Shown here in pieces: positions 34,521-46,049 of a stretch of DNA of 64,000 nucleotides. The stretch is from assembly GCF_905220365.1 (NCBI RefSeq), contig NC_061143.1, positions 5,642,001 through 5,706,000 of the forward strand. The letters run 5' to 3'. Each line of letters starts with the position of its first letter. The first letter of the stretch is position 1. This DNA is from Vanessa cardui. Taxonomy: Eukaryota; Arthropoda; Insecta; Lepidoptera; Nymphalidae. The notes beneath the pieces are model-generated. The model saw only the letters and a program-made list of their open reading frames with translations. It was not told where the DNA came from and ran no database searches. The position numbers and the translations under genes were made by a program.

Positions 34521-35394
34521 CCTGACAAAAAACCTCTAAAACGCGATCGTAGTCGGTGGTTAATAATATCCGAATTATAGAATAGGTAATCGATTATTTC
34601 CATGACCTTAAAATCCTTGTGTAAGAAACTAAAGTAGAACGTTACGTAGAAACTCGAGTATGATGTCGGAACTAATTGATTCGTGGCGCATTAAAAGTTG
34701 TATCAATCTTATAGAAGGTGAATAGTGTGACGTCACGTGGTTGATTGATTGACAGGCATTGTTAGTCATTTTTTTTTAATCGAAGTACAGTAACAGTTTG
34801 AATTTCGAAGCCAAAAAAGTACGTGAATCTGAGCTAATGTGTGTGATGCCTGAATATAATAGTGAATACATTTAATCGAAATCCAATTTATTACTAATTC
34901 TTTACTAACTTTATAATAAATTAAGTTTGTAAAGAATATTTTTTTTGTTTATAAAAAAAAATAGTTACTGATACTACATTAAAACGTAAAAGTTTACTAG
35001 AAGATGCAATGCATTTCGGAGACAGTTTTAGTATATACTATTATTATATAAGTAGATGCGCAGAGAGTCACCCGCTTTAATTTTAGACGTTTGACGTTAC
35101 AGCCGTTCTTACGAATATATTAACATCAATTAAGGATCGACAACACCTGAGCGGCGAAGCGATACGAAAGCGACGCACGGTATCCTTTGTAAAGCTAAGA
35201 TCACATATATGCAACCAAACTGTAATTACAAAAGTGTTGCGTTTCAGTCGCTACGGTACATTACATCCAAAGTTTGCGTATAATAAACGTATCGTTTCCA
35301 CTTTGATTAATCGTTCTGTTTGGCTCACAACGTTACATATAGTTAATAAATTAAATAAGTTGTTTTTAAATACGAGTGTTGATTAATTGTATTA
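34521..35394. other. Unannotated single-copy-looking stretch
   Basis: Apart from the motif cluster at 34728-34755 no feature was recognised. It lies between two SINE-2 copies and shows no repeat signature of its own. Confidence 0.45.
34728..34755 (+). promoter_or_regulatory. Compact motif cluster: CRE, E-box, Pbx/Meis-type site
   Basis: Within 28 bp there is a palindromic CRE (TGACGTCA, 34728-34735) overlapping an E-box (CACGTG, 34734-34739). Next comes TGATTGAT and a textbook TGATTGACAG (34746-34755), the composite recognised by Pbx/Exd with Meis/Hth proteins. ATCAAT and TAATTGATT cores lie ~45-75 bp upstream. The DNA is outside the recognised repeats. Motif matches alone do not prove function, and no nearby gene is visible. 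Confidence 0.25.
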
Positions 35395-35645
35395 TGATGA
35401 CCTCCGTGGTCGAGTGGTGTGTACACCGGTTTTCATGGGTACGCCACTCCGAGGTCCCGGGTTCGAGTCCCGGCCGAGTCAATGTAGATTATCATTAGTT
35501 TTCTATGTTGTCTTGGGTCTGGGTGTGTGTGCTTTAGCTACTTACATTGGGATCAAAGTAATGTATGTGATGTTGTCTCATATTTATTATTTATTTATAT
35601 TTATTTATTTATTTATATTTATTTATTTATTTATATTTATTATGT
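35395..35645 (+). mobile_element. SINE-2 with long (ATTT)n tail
   Basis: The tRNA-like head contains CCTCCGTGGTCGAGTGGTGT and the B box GGTTCGAGTCC. The body has an internal deletion between GTCTGGGTGT and CTTTAGCTACTTACATTGGG. The tail is a long ATTT/ATTTT array, which explains the isoleucine/phenylalanine-rich end of an 89-codon frame here. Confidence 0.85.
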
Positions 35646-36575
35646 ACTATAAGTAAGGGTTTTGTCCAAGTTTTTTAAATATCTTTTATTTTATTTTATT
35701 TTATCAATCTATAATCTAAGATCAAAGTAGTGTATCCATATTGAAATCACGAACATCATCTATTTTAATAAATGTGTATATTGACAAAGTTACTGGAGCC
35801 TTTGTACTCTCAAGGGTCTAACAGATAGCTGGTGCCGCTGACACGACTCTCAGCCTAAAATATTGGATAATGGATGTACGTGAAAATCGTTCTACGAAAA
35901 TATTAGCTGTAAGTGTAATAAATTCTACTTTATAACATATATTTGGGTGAAACGTTCCCCTAAATAATATACGTATAGATGTTAATCTTGACAATCGATT
36001 GTGGGTTCAAATCCGGACAAGTATCACTGAACTGATCGCGCACGCAATTCCTGTATACAATTCATCCCGTGCTCGGTGGAGAAGGATGGCATTTTCGGGA
36101 TGCATACGTTGGTTGACAATCTACCTGTAGCAACAGTTACCTCAATAACAGTTAAACCCCTTAAGAACCCACTTGAACACAAACAAAACGTCATCAAAAT
36201 CGATCCATCATTTAGGAACACAGAATGCTTATATATAAAAAAAATATTTGAACATCAATTACAAAATCGCTTCTAATACGATTATTAGTAATTACAAAAT
36301 GGTAGTCGATATGCATAATTAAATTCAATTATTCATTGACAATTGCATTGAGGTCTTCGTATAATTTCAACCAATATTGACTGACCCGTGAACCGGCATA
36401 TTACTTTACCCATGCGTAATGAAAACCAAGCTTATATGACATACGTAAATTGGCATATGACGAAGATATGGTAACTCTTCCACGATTCTATTTATTTCTA
36501 ATTTCACATTTGTAATATTAGTTTATATATGTTTATATTTTTAATGTCAATATTGTTGTAATCTACCAAAACGCA
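35646..36575. other. Mostly unannotated; one SINE-1 scrap
   Basis: GTGGGTTCAAATCCGGACAA and TTCATCCCGTGCTCGGTGGA at about 36000-36085 are SINE-1 pieces. The two overlapping 65-codon frames on opposite strands at 36024-36276 are not supported by any motif. Confidence 0.5.
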
Positions 36576-36680
36576 TTAGAACGTCGTGGTGGAATATGTT
36601 CCAAACCTTCTCCTCAAAGGGAGGGGAGGCTTTAGGGCTTAGGCCAGCAGTGGGAAATTTACAGGCTGCTGTTGTTGTTA
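36576..36680 (+). mobile_element. SINE-1, 3' end
   Basis: Contains GTGGTGGAATATGTTCCAAA, CTTCTCCTCAAAGGGAGG, GCCAGCAGTGGGAAATTTAC and AGGCTGCTGTTGTTGTT. Confidence 0.75.
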
Positions 36681-37100
36681 AGTATTTAGTGATAAGTTAA
36701 TAGAGTTATTATTTCAATAAATAAGTAAACTTGTTACATTATTATTGTACATATTACTTATTACATTATAAGCTATCGGCGTACACGTGATTAAAACATT
36801 GAATTTAATTATGATCGCTCGACACGACATGATTTAGGAAGCACCTTTATAAGGAGAGGTCGCAGTTCGCACAGTAACCTCATTACGGAGGAAATTCGAT
36901 ACGCTTCGAAGCCTGAGTTTTGTTGAACTAGCCATTAATTACATCGTATCTTAAAAAACTTTAATTAATTATTAACACCTCAAGTCAATTTCCCTTCATA
37001 GTAATAAGATCGATTTAATCTAATTTAAAAGAAAAACATAATTTATTACTACTCGTTGTTGGTAGTCATCAGCCAGGCCAAAAAAGGAAGCCTATGTCCT

Positions 37101-37362
37101 TTTTTTGTTGGTATAGGTTGGCGGGTGAGCATATGGGCCACCTGATGGTGAGTGGTCACCATCCCCCATAGACAATGACCAATGACGCTGTAAGAAATAT
37201 TAACTATTCCTTACACCGTCAATGTGCCACCAACCTTGTGAACTAAGGTGTTATGTCCTTTGTGCCTGTAGTTACACTGGCTCACTCACCCTTCAAACCG
37301 GAACACAACAATACTGAGTACTGATTTAGCGATTAAATAACTGATGAGTGGGTGGGTGGTGG
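37101..37362 (-). mobile_element. Family P repeat, poly(T) end present
   Basis: The T-run at 37101 followed by GGTATAGGTTGGCGGGTGAG is the antisense poly(A) end. The rest follows the family order up to GATGAGTGGGTGGGTGG. A short ACCAATGACG duplication is internal. Beyond 37360 it grades into (GGT)n and a SINE-1 piece. Confidence 0.75.
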
Positions 37363-37379
37363 TGGTGGTGGTTGTTGCT

Positions 37380-37415
37380 AAACCGATGACTTCGGGTTCA
37401 AGCCCAGTCAAGCAC

Positions 37416-37493
<78 letters not shown>
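37380..37493 (+). mobile_element. SINE-1 head piece ending in (TA)n
   Basis: ACCGATGACTTCGGGTTCAA and GCCCAGTCAAGCACCAC are identical to the copy at 39329-39363. Both pass straight into a (TA)n array (here 37419-37493). The SINE body that should follow is not here, but an equivalent body follows the (TA)n array at 38335. Confidence 0.7.
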
Positions 37494-37495
<2 letters not shown>

Positions 37496-37810
37496 GTGAT
37501 ATCTGCTGGACTACGGTCTAGTTTATTAATAAGACAATAATATTTTATACACCGCAGTTACGACTGTGAAAACTACCGAACCACGGTTTAGTTTATTAGT
37601 AAGACTATGAGTCTCCTATACACCTCAGCTACGGCTGTGATATCTGCTGGACTACGGTCTAGTTTATTAATAAGACAATAATATTTTATACACCGCAGTT
37701 ACGACTGTGAAAACTACCGAACCACGGTTTAGTTTATTAGTAAGACTATGAGTCTTCTATACACCTCAGCTACGTCTATGATACCTGTTGGACTTTAGTT
37801 CCACTTTATA
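37494..37810 (+). repeat. Tandem array: ~70-bp monomer in a 141-bp higher-order unit
   Basis: Two 141-bp units (37494-37634, 37635-37775) are nearly identical. Each consists of two diverged ~70-bp halves, one starting CTGTGATATCTGCTGGACTA and the other CTGTGAAAACTACCGAACCA, both containing TAGTTTATTA(A/G)TAAGAC. A fifth, decayed half starts at 37776. The similarity is much higher between 141-bp units than between halves, the hallmark of a higher-order repeat made by recent duplication of a dimer. Confidence 0.85.
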
Positions 37811-38642
<832 letters not shown>

Positions 38643-38842
38643 NNNNNNNNNNNNNNNNNNNNNNNNNNNNNNNNNNNNNNNNNNNNNNNNNNNNNNNNNN
38701 NNNNNNNNNNNNNNNNNNNNNNNNNNNNNNNNNNNNNNNNNNNNNNNNNNNNNNNNNNNNNNNNNNNNNNNNNNNNNNNNNNNNNNNNNNNNNNNNNNNN
38801 NNNNNNNNNNNNNNNNNNNNNNNNNNNNNNNNNNNNNNNNNN
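38643..38842. other. Assembly gap (200 N)
   Basis: Exactly 200 undetermined bases, a size commonly used as a placeholder. True length is unknown. It lies between a SINE-1 end and the middle of a family P copy, so repeat collapse is the likely cause. Frames of 120-125 codons crossing it are meaningless. Confidence 0.99.
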
Positions 38843-39003
38843 CTGTAAGAAATATTAACTATTTCTTACACCGTCAATATGCCACCAACCTTGGGAACTA
38901 AGGTGTTATATCCCTTGTGCCTGAGTACTGATTTGGCGATAAAATAACTGATGAGTGGGTGGTACCTACCCAGACGGGCTTGCACAAAGCCCTGCCACCA
39001 AGT
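38843..39003 (-). mobile_element. Family P repeat, part adjoining the gap
   Basis: Starts inside the unit (CTGTAAGAAATATTAACTAT) and runs to CTTGCACAAAGCCCTGCCACC. The poly(A)-proximal part is presumably hidden in the gap. A segment around CTGTAGTTACACTGGC is deleted (CCTGAGTACTGATTTGG). Confidence 0.7.
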
Positions 39004-39287
39004 AAATAATAAAGTCCTTTCGTGGAGGTCAAGTTTGCTTCATGCTAAATTTAATCAAATTCCGTTCAGCGATCTGGTCGTGACAGACAGACCGACAGAC
39101 AAAGTTACTTTCACACTTATAATATTATTATAGATTATCTGGATACAATTGTATATATCTCACGCCTAGACATATTACTATTGATGAGTGTGTTTTTATT
39201 AATTTTGTCGTAAATTACATACAATGTGATCTAAACTTATAAAGTAATATATATCAGGTATTCACTTCCATCTCGGAAGTTTTATTA

Positions 39288-39660
<373 letters not shown>

Positions 39661-40177
39661 AGTACGAACGAAGTAGCGAATTTATATAGTATTTTTTCAT
39701 ATTTAACATTAATTGTGTCCAATAGTTTGTCTATATCTTTACTATCCTGAGCGTTAATAGCGTTTACTGGCGATATAAAAAGTATATCCACTATGATAAG
39801 CTTAAAAAGGAAGGGTAAATAGACATTACTAATATTTTTAAAAAAATGTATTTTTATTTTCCAATAACTGCTATGTTTCAAAATTGCACAGTACAGCATC
39901 ACAGTTGCAGTTTTTTACGTAAAAACTTTTGAAAATGAATAATGAATGTATTATATTTTTTTTAATTTTTGTGTATGTTTTAATTCCTGAAAAATAATGA
40001 AAAATAGAGATTTTTTTTGTAAATTTTTTCTAACAGATTAATGAAATAAATCATAGCATTACGAGAAATGTGTTCAACTAAACACAAAAAATAGTCATTA
40101 GTAACGAATTATTTCTAACTTATGTGTGAGAGGAACAATTGCATAACAAACTATGTTTTTATAACTTTGTCGAGAGC
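39661..40177. other. Unannotated stretch
   Basis: An 85-codon minus-strand frame at 39645-39902 has no recognised motif and overlaps the SINE end. I do not call it a gene. Confidence 0.5.
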
Positions 40178-40306
40178 CGAGAGGGCCTTGTGGTTAGAGC
40201 GTATTCCGTATGAAATTAAGCCACACGTGTTACCCGCATTTGAGCAGTTCTCCAAGCCTTACTCAAGAGAAGAGAAGACTTCAGCTTAACAGGGATATTT
40301 ACAGGC
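40178..40306 (+). mobile_element. SINE-1, internally deleted
   Basis: GAGCCGAGAGGGCCTTGTGG (head) is followed after a large deletion by ACCCGCATTTGAGCAG, CTTACTCAAGAGAAG and TTTACAGGCTGTTAG. Confidence 0.65.
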
Positions 40307-41206
40307 TGTTAGTTTACTTGTATCAATTTACATAGTGCACGTATAAGCTCTCAGGCGGCACGATACCTTTTTAGTGGAAACGGAATGAAAATCCTCACAG
40401 TAGCTGAAGTACACTCGCAACACACACTGAGATTAACGTACATGCGTATTGATAACAGAGAGCTATCACAAGGTACTTCAATTTATGAAAGCATAACCAT
40501 ATATTAAAAAGTATTATTTGTATGTTATAAATGTATTTTTTAAGGCTGTTAGATAACAAGTTAGACGAGACTGTTACAAGTGGAAATGTAAACAGATTTT
40601 CCCCTGTCAATGTCTGCCAAAAACTGAAATCAAGATTTTACACCCCTTGTGTCTTTAATTATAGTAACGTTCTGAAACCGACATTAGATTCAATGGTATA
40701 TTAATCGTATCTACTCAATCTCGTATTTCATATTTATCAGTAGATTGTTATTGACCAACTCCAATTCTTACTGAACTATTTAAAATTGCAATAATTAATT
40801 TATAAAATTACATTTAAAAAAGGATTCATCATTTTGTCGCAAAATGTAGATGACTTGGAGTTTACACTGTAACTAAATAAAAAAAAAGTTAAGAAATTCC
40901 TAAAACGTTTGAAGAAACGCGAAGTTTTGCGGGAGAGCCACTAGTTAATAATAATTATTAATACTTTTCCGGTTCTACATTTAAATCTAGGAGTAACAAT
41001 TAATTCATTATGCTTTATCTTGAATATTTTATTACTAGCTAATATGGAGATATTATTCTATTCACAGAAAACGAACACTAATTGAAACCGAGAACGTAAC
41101 TCATGTATGGTTTAAATTGTATAACAGTTATTCTTTATGAAACCATTCTGTATGTTACAATCACTTATGAAATTTTTACTTTATGAATAAAAGCTAGTTA
41201 CAATTA
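40307..41206. other. Unannotated stretch
   Basis: Nothing recognisable was seen. Confidence 0.5.
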
Positions 41207-41730
41207 CTGAGATAGCCCAGTGGGCTAGATAAGTGGGCAAATACCACAGTTTAAAGTTTTCTTTTTAATTAATATTGGTGGTAGGGCTTTGTGCAAGCCC
41301 AACTGGGTAGGTACCACCCACTCATCAGATATTCTACCGCTAAACAACAGTATGCAGTATTGTTGTGTTCAGGTTTGAAGGGTGAGTGAGCCAGTGTAAC
41401 TACAGACACAAGGGACATAGCATCTTAGTTCCCAAGGTTGGTGGCAAATTGACAATGTAAGGAATAGTTAATATTTCTTACAACGTCATTGTCTATGGGT
41501 GATGGTAACCACTTGCCATCAGGTGGCCCATATGCTCGTCTGTCAACCTATTCCATAAAAAAACTCGTGATCGAGCAGCGAAGGTAACTATGGTTGATTT
41601 ATGTGATGAAATTCTACCATAAGTTAATCCTGATACCCGTAGTGGAATAATGTGGTGAAATAGACTCCTAAGCTTCCCCTGAAGTGGAGTGAAGGTCACG
41701 CTTGTTACTAATAGTTACAGGTCATTTACG
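41207..41730 (+). mobile_element. SINE-1 copy split by a family P insertion
   Basis: The SINE-1 head is at 41207-41252 (CTGAGATAGCCCAGTGGGCT). The body resumes at 41569-41730 with CTCGTGATCGAGCAGCGAAG, GATGAAATTCTACCATA and GAAATAGACTCCTAAGC. Between them lies an entire family P unit (41276-41566). The SINE must therefore be older than this family P insertion. Confidence 0.6.
41276..41566 (+). mobile_element. Family P repeat, full length, nested
   Basis: Starts TTGGTGGTAGGGCTTTGTGC and ends TCCATAAAAAAA. The start and tail coincide with the copy at 17753-18042. No clear TSD was found. Confidence 0.8.
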
Positions 41731-42274
41731 GTTATTTAAAAACATGACGTTTCAGTATAGGTCGACAATAAGACTTGATATAAAGATTGAGTATTAAAGA
41801 CTATTTTTTTTTCAAATGCCATGTAAATTGAATAAGCAAACCGATTTGGAATTATTTTACTTTTATTTTAGGTATAGTTTTCTTTTAATCTAATATTTTA
41901 TACTTCATGTTTTTTTTAGATTTATCATTGAACCTAATAAAATATTTTTTGTGAAAAATATTTTGATAAAAGTCTTTATATAGTAAACCTCTGCCGAGTT
42001 CTTATTGTAATGACATATTTTATAATATGACTACAACAATCCATGTTACGCAAATTCCCAAAATTTACAGAGTAAACTGTTAGAAACATGTATGTGAAGA
42101 AATTAATTTTCCAGTAGAAAGTTTATATTGCGCCCGCTTTCCAATTCGCGGTCTTAAAATTATTTCACATTGTAATTTAATTTCATATAAATAAATTCGA
42201 AAAGTACTCTTTCTGTTCGTGTATTTAACTTTACACATATAATATAAAAAATATTATTTTAAAGTATGTATGCA
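41731..42274. other. Unannotated AT-rich stretch
   Basis: Nothing recognisable was seen. Confidence 0.5.
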
Positions 42275-42533
42275 AAAATAAAAATTTTAACAAAAAGAAA
42301 AACCGACTTCAAACTAAACACTATTTTAAAACAAATGCACTAAAAAGTAATAAAATTAATTGCGTATTCAACATATTTTTTAGGACTTAATTTACTAAGT
42401 AAAATGAAATGAAAAATATTAGACTACTTAAAGGTCGATTTACGATTATATAACGTTATAGTTATATTGGAGCCGGTATAAAAAAAATTACAGACGAATT
42501 GATAACCTCCTCCTTTTTGAAGTCGGTTGAAAA
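42275..42533 (+). mobile_element. Foldback element, internally deleted derivative
   Basis: Left arm sequence runs from AAAATTTTAACAAAAAG to TTATATTGGAGCCGGT. It then joins directly (near 42478) to the right end ACAGACGAATTGATAACCTC, CTCCTTTTTGAAGTCGG, TTGAAAA. About 1.4 kb of the full element is missing, with both outer ends kept. This is the typical shape of a MITE derived from a longer transposon. Confidence 0.8.
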
Positions 42534-43276
42534 TAGAACTTGGTCATAGCGCAACAACCCACAAATTGTCATAAATTAAGGTGATGACATAAAATTAAAG
42601 TGTGGTATTACTTTCCAGCAAAACCGATAATGGTAAGCTTTTAACCATTGTTAACAATCAACGATCAACTACTTTACCACATAGTCAATTTAATTTAAAC
42701 AATAATGCACCAATACGAAATCTAAAGGAAAATATGTGTCTGATAAGACCTTTAGTTTTAGCGTTAGCGGAAATAAAAACAATAATGAATAATACTGCTT
42801 GGAAAAGCTTTGGTCTTATCCATTCAAAATGAATAATTTCAATGATATTTTCCTATTGAATTTGATCGTTAAAACGCGTAATTTTATTCAAGTATTTACA
42901 ACTTAACTAGATATATCTAATGTGCTCTTCATATTTACTAATTGCTTTAACATTACTTTTAATATGATCTATTTTGACCATTATTAAAAGATCTGAATCA
43001 ATAAATTTATTGTTACGAGAGTAACCTTAGCCTTCAATACGGTGTTATGACATTTGCTTCTATATCATAATTTATATCACATTATTATTGCATGTTATTA
43101 ATATAGCAGGAGCTATTGAATTTACTTTATTACATACAATTATTATTGTAATTAATTGATCAATAATTTGTAAAACTGTAATTAATATTATTTTATAGGG
43201 CATAGCATTTAATACTGGCATGTAACACTATTTCTTATTTTAAATATTATTGAGCTGTCATTATAAAACAATTGGA
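42534..43276. other. Unannotated AT-rich stretch
   Basis: No gene or repeat was recognised. A 76-codon frame at 42602-42832 has no motif support. Confidence 0.5.
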
Positions 43277-44098
43277 CTATAGGCACCGTGCAGAAACAAT
43301 AGAGGGCGTTATAATCCCAACAGTAGAGACACCGTGCGAGTAAAAACAGAAACTTCCCAGGCACATTAGTGCAGACTGGCAGCTGTCAAGTCTGTAAATA
43401 TGATTTTACAATGATTAAAATTATAAAATATGGTTTTTTACCAATAAACAACGATCGGCAGCAGGGCCAAAATGTATCAAAAGCCAAAAGCTATTCGAGT
43501 CAGGACATGTTTTCTATGTCACAGAAACAGTTGGCCCAGAACAAGAAACAATATTAACTGGAAAAATTGTTGCTCAGACAAAAATTTCAAATGTTTATAA
43601 TGTTAAGATAACACTAAGTACTTTTTAAAATTAATTGTTAATAAAATATCTTTAGAAAACCATTATTCCTATTTTTTTATTTTATCCTTCCTTTTTCAGC
43701 TTAATTGCAATAGGAACATCAAAGTTGCAATTTGTCAATGCAAGGAAGGTCTATCAGGACAATGTAAGCACGTCTGTGCCTTAGTCTATTACGTGAATTC
43801 TGCAGAAGGTGCAGAATCGAAAACTAATCACACACAAGGATGGGGCAAACCGTACGACAATTACTGGGTTATGATAAAGGAGTGACAGTAAAATTTTACA
43901 CCCTTAAAGTTGTTTTTGGATGTATTACAGCATCCAGAACTACAACAATACATTTCGATAGCTCAAATTAACAAAAATTAACACGAAAATTCAGAAATTT
44001 TTTTCGTGGTTTGACAGTAAAATTTCTGACATTGAGGATAAAAGTTTTGAATATGAGCCACGACATGGCAGAGTCATCGCTACGCACGGTGCCTATAG
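43277..44098 (+). mobile_element. Possible DNA-transposon remnant with 15-bp inverted ends
   Basis: CTATAGGCACCGTGC at 43277-43291 is the exact reverse complement of GCACGGTGCCTATAG at 44084-44098. Between them lies the SWIM-domain pseudogene. No target-site duplication was found next to these repeats. They could be internal to longer, decayed termini, or a coincidence. Confidence 0.4.
43419..43885 (+). pseudogene. SWIM zinc-finger protein fragment, two exons
   Basis: The first open frame (43419-43628) encodes RSAAGPKCIKSQKLFESGHV, FYVTETVGPEQETILTG and SNVYNVKIT. The second (43700-43885) encodes LNCNRNIKVAICQCKEGLSG, QCKHVCALVYYVNSAEG, then GWGKPYDNYW and a TGA. CxCx(n)CxH (CQCKEGLSGQCKH) is the SWIM zinc-binding signature, usually a nucleic-acid or protein binding module. 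A polypyrimidine tract and AG at 43699 look like a splice acceptor. At 43614 the sequence is CTAAGT where a donor GTAAGT would join the frames in phase after VKIT, so the donor appears lost by one base. SWIM domains occur in transposon proteins as well as host proteins. A transposon origin is inferred from the flanking inverted repeats. Confidence 0.55.
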
Positions 44099-44199
44099 CG
44101 TGGGGCATTCTAGCAAAATATAGAGACATTGAAGCATCATTGTAAAACGATAATATTATTTTGGCCATCCCGAACTACTGAAATTACATTATCTTATTA

Positions 44200-44430
44200 C
44201 TAGCAACCCGCCCACGCGACGGGTGCAATGATATGACATCACAGTGGAAACTTCGAAAATCAGTGTTTCTTTACTAAATTGTCCATGTATTATATATAAA
44301 AGCTCCTTCTCGAATCACCCTATCTATTAAAAAAACCGCATCAAAATCCGTTGAGTAGTTTTAAAGATTTAAGCATTTACATAGGGATATAGGGACAGAG
44401 AAAGCGACTTTGTTTTATACTATGTAGTGA
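44200..44430 (-). mobile_element. Short Helitron-like unit, standalone copy
   Basis: On the minus strand it begins TCACTACATAGTATAAAAC after an A and ends GGGTTGCTAG before a T. The internal blocks are those of 6389-6640. This copy has no foldback element around it, so the unit is mobile on its own. Confidence 0.6.
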
Positions 44431-44873
44431 TAAGATGTCAAAGTGTACCGGGTGATTACTATAAGAAGTAATATTTCCTTTTGGCGTTTATGAATAATTG
44501 ACGAACGCGAGGATTTCAAAATAATTCCCTCCATGAGAATTCTGTTTGTTATTTAAATATTTTCAGTGTTCCCTTTTCGTTTCGCATCGTAATCCTTCGC
44601 CTAAGGGTCGCTATGTAATCGTTCATTTATCGATAAAGCCGCTTAATATTTAACATTTCGATTTAACGTCCTCTTGTTAATTCTGATGTTTAAAAAACAA
44701 TCGATACGCTGGTGGTATGGATTCCTGCTTGAGTATCCACTTGTATATACATACAGGTAATACTGCATATTGCTGTGTTTTCATTTGGGAGGTCAAGTAC
44801 AATTAAAAAGAAGATACGATGTTGTTTAAATCAAAATCTCAAGCAATTTTTACTTTCGAGGTATTAGTGATAT

Positions 44874-45197
44874 TCCTCTCTACAACAACAACAACAGCCT
44901 GTAAATTCCCACTGCTGGGCTAAAGGCCTCCTCTCCCTTTGAGGAGAAGTTTTGGAACATATTCCACAACGCTGATTGTGATCCAATGCGGATTAGTGGC
45001 ATACACATGTGGCAGAATTTCTATGAAATTTATCACATGCAGGTTTCCTCACGATGTTTTCCTTCACCGCTGAGCACGAGATGAATTATAAAGACAAATT
45101 AATCACATGAATCAGCGGTTTGCCTGGGTTTGAACCCGCAATCATCGGCTAAGATGCACGCGTTCTAACCACTGGGCCATCTCGACTCTCCTCTCTA
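44874..45197 (-). mobile_element. tRNA-derived SINE-1 (Metulj-like), reference full-length copy with 9-bp TSD
   Basis: Direct repeats TCCTCTCTA at 44874-44882 and 45189-45197 flank the unit. In sense orientation (minus strand) the head carries an A-box TGGCCCAGTGG and a B-box-like GGTTCAAACCC, so it descends from a tRNA and should be transcribed by pol III. The body follows with TTTATAATTCATCTCGTGCT, GAAGGAAAACATCGTGAGGA, GCCACATGTGTATGCCA-like wording and GGAGAGGAGGCCTTTAGCCC. It ends TTACAGGCTGTTGTTGTTG. It is the most complete SINE-1 in the window and anchors the other fragments. The Metulj identification is from memory. Confidence 0.9.
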
Positions 45198-46049
45198 AAT
45201 AAGCGTTAATCGTGCTCTATGTATAAGGATAGGAAAAACCTACTTGGAGAGCTTTCTATTAGCGAAATTCACATTGGCCATTGGGTCTACAACGGTCATC
45301 GAGAGACAGTATAATGATAATCTTACAGATATTCCTTCCTGTATGTATCCAACCTCTTTGTAATCTCGACTCCTTATTGATATTTATAACAAGCTAAAGT
45401 GTAAACGTCACAGAACAGAACGTAAGTTCTGTATTGCAGTTGTTTGTTTCTTATGTTTGCTATAAAATTTTTGTTATCTAAAAAAAGAAGTTTCATTTTA
45501 TTTATTTTTAATTTTTTAATTGTTTAGTAACAAGTTGGTAATTTGTTATTGTCTTTTGTAATTTACATTTTATAATGTATTGTTATTGGTAGTACTTTTT
45601 GTTTCCCCTTTTGTATAATATAAGTAGAAAAAAAAAGGTTAATAGAAAATACTGTCCTTTTCCATGCCGTGATAACTTTTAATTGAAACAACACTTAGCT
45701 AAAAATGTAATTACCTTTATTTTAAAACCTATAAATGGTGTATGTTTTGTAAGTTGTCCTTATAAATAAATAAATAAATAAGCTGCCCTTCCTGACTTTG
45801 AAAAGGTTCTCAGACAAATTTATATCTGTTATTTTTAAGTTGAAAATTACCACACATCCTTTCTTGGTGAGCATCAACGTCGGGGAATGTCTTCGTTTAT
45901 AACCATTGAACCTACAGCTGAGATAGTGTCTTGAGTTGTATTTACTACATAGTTATGGATATTTTAAATATATAGGTTTTTTGTTTCAGGATTTTATCTA
46001 GTATTTTATAAAATACTCATTCTTTATTTCATTCCTTCGTTTGAAGTGA

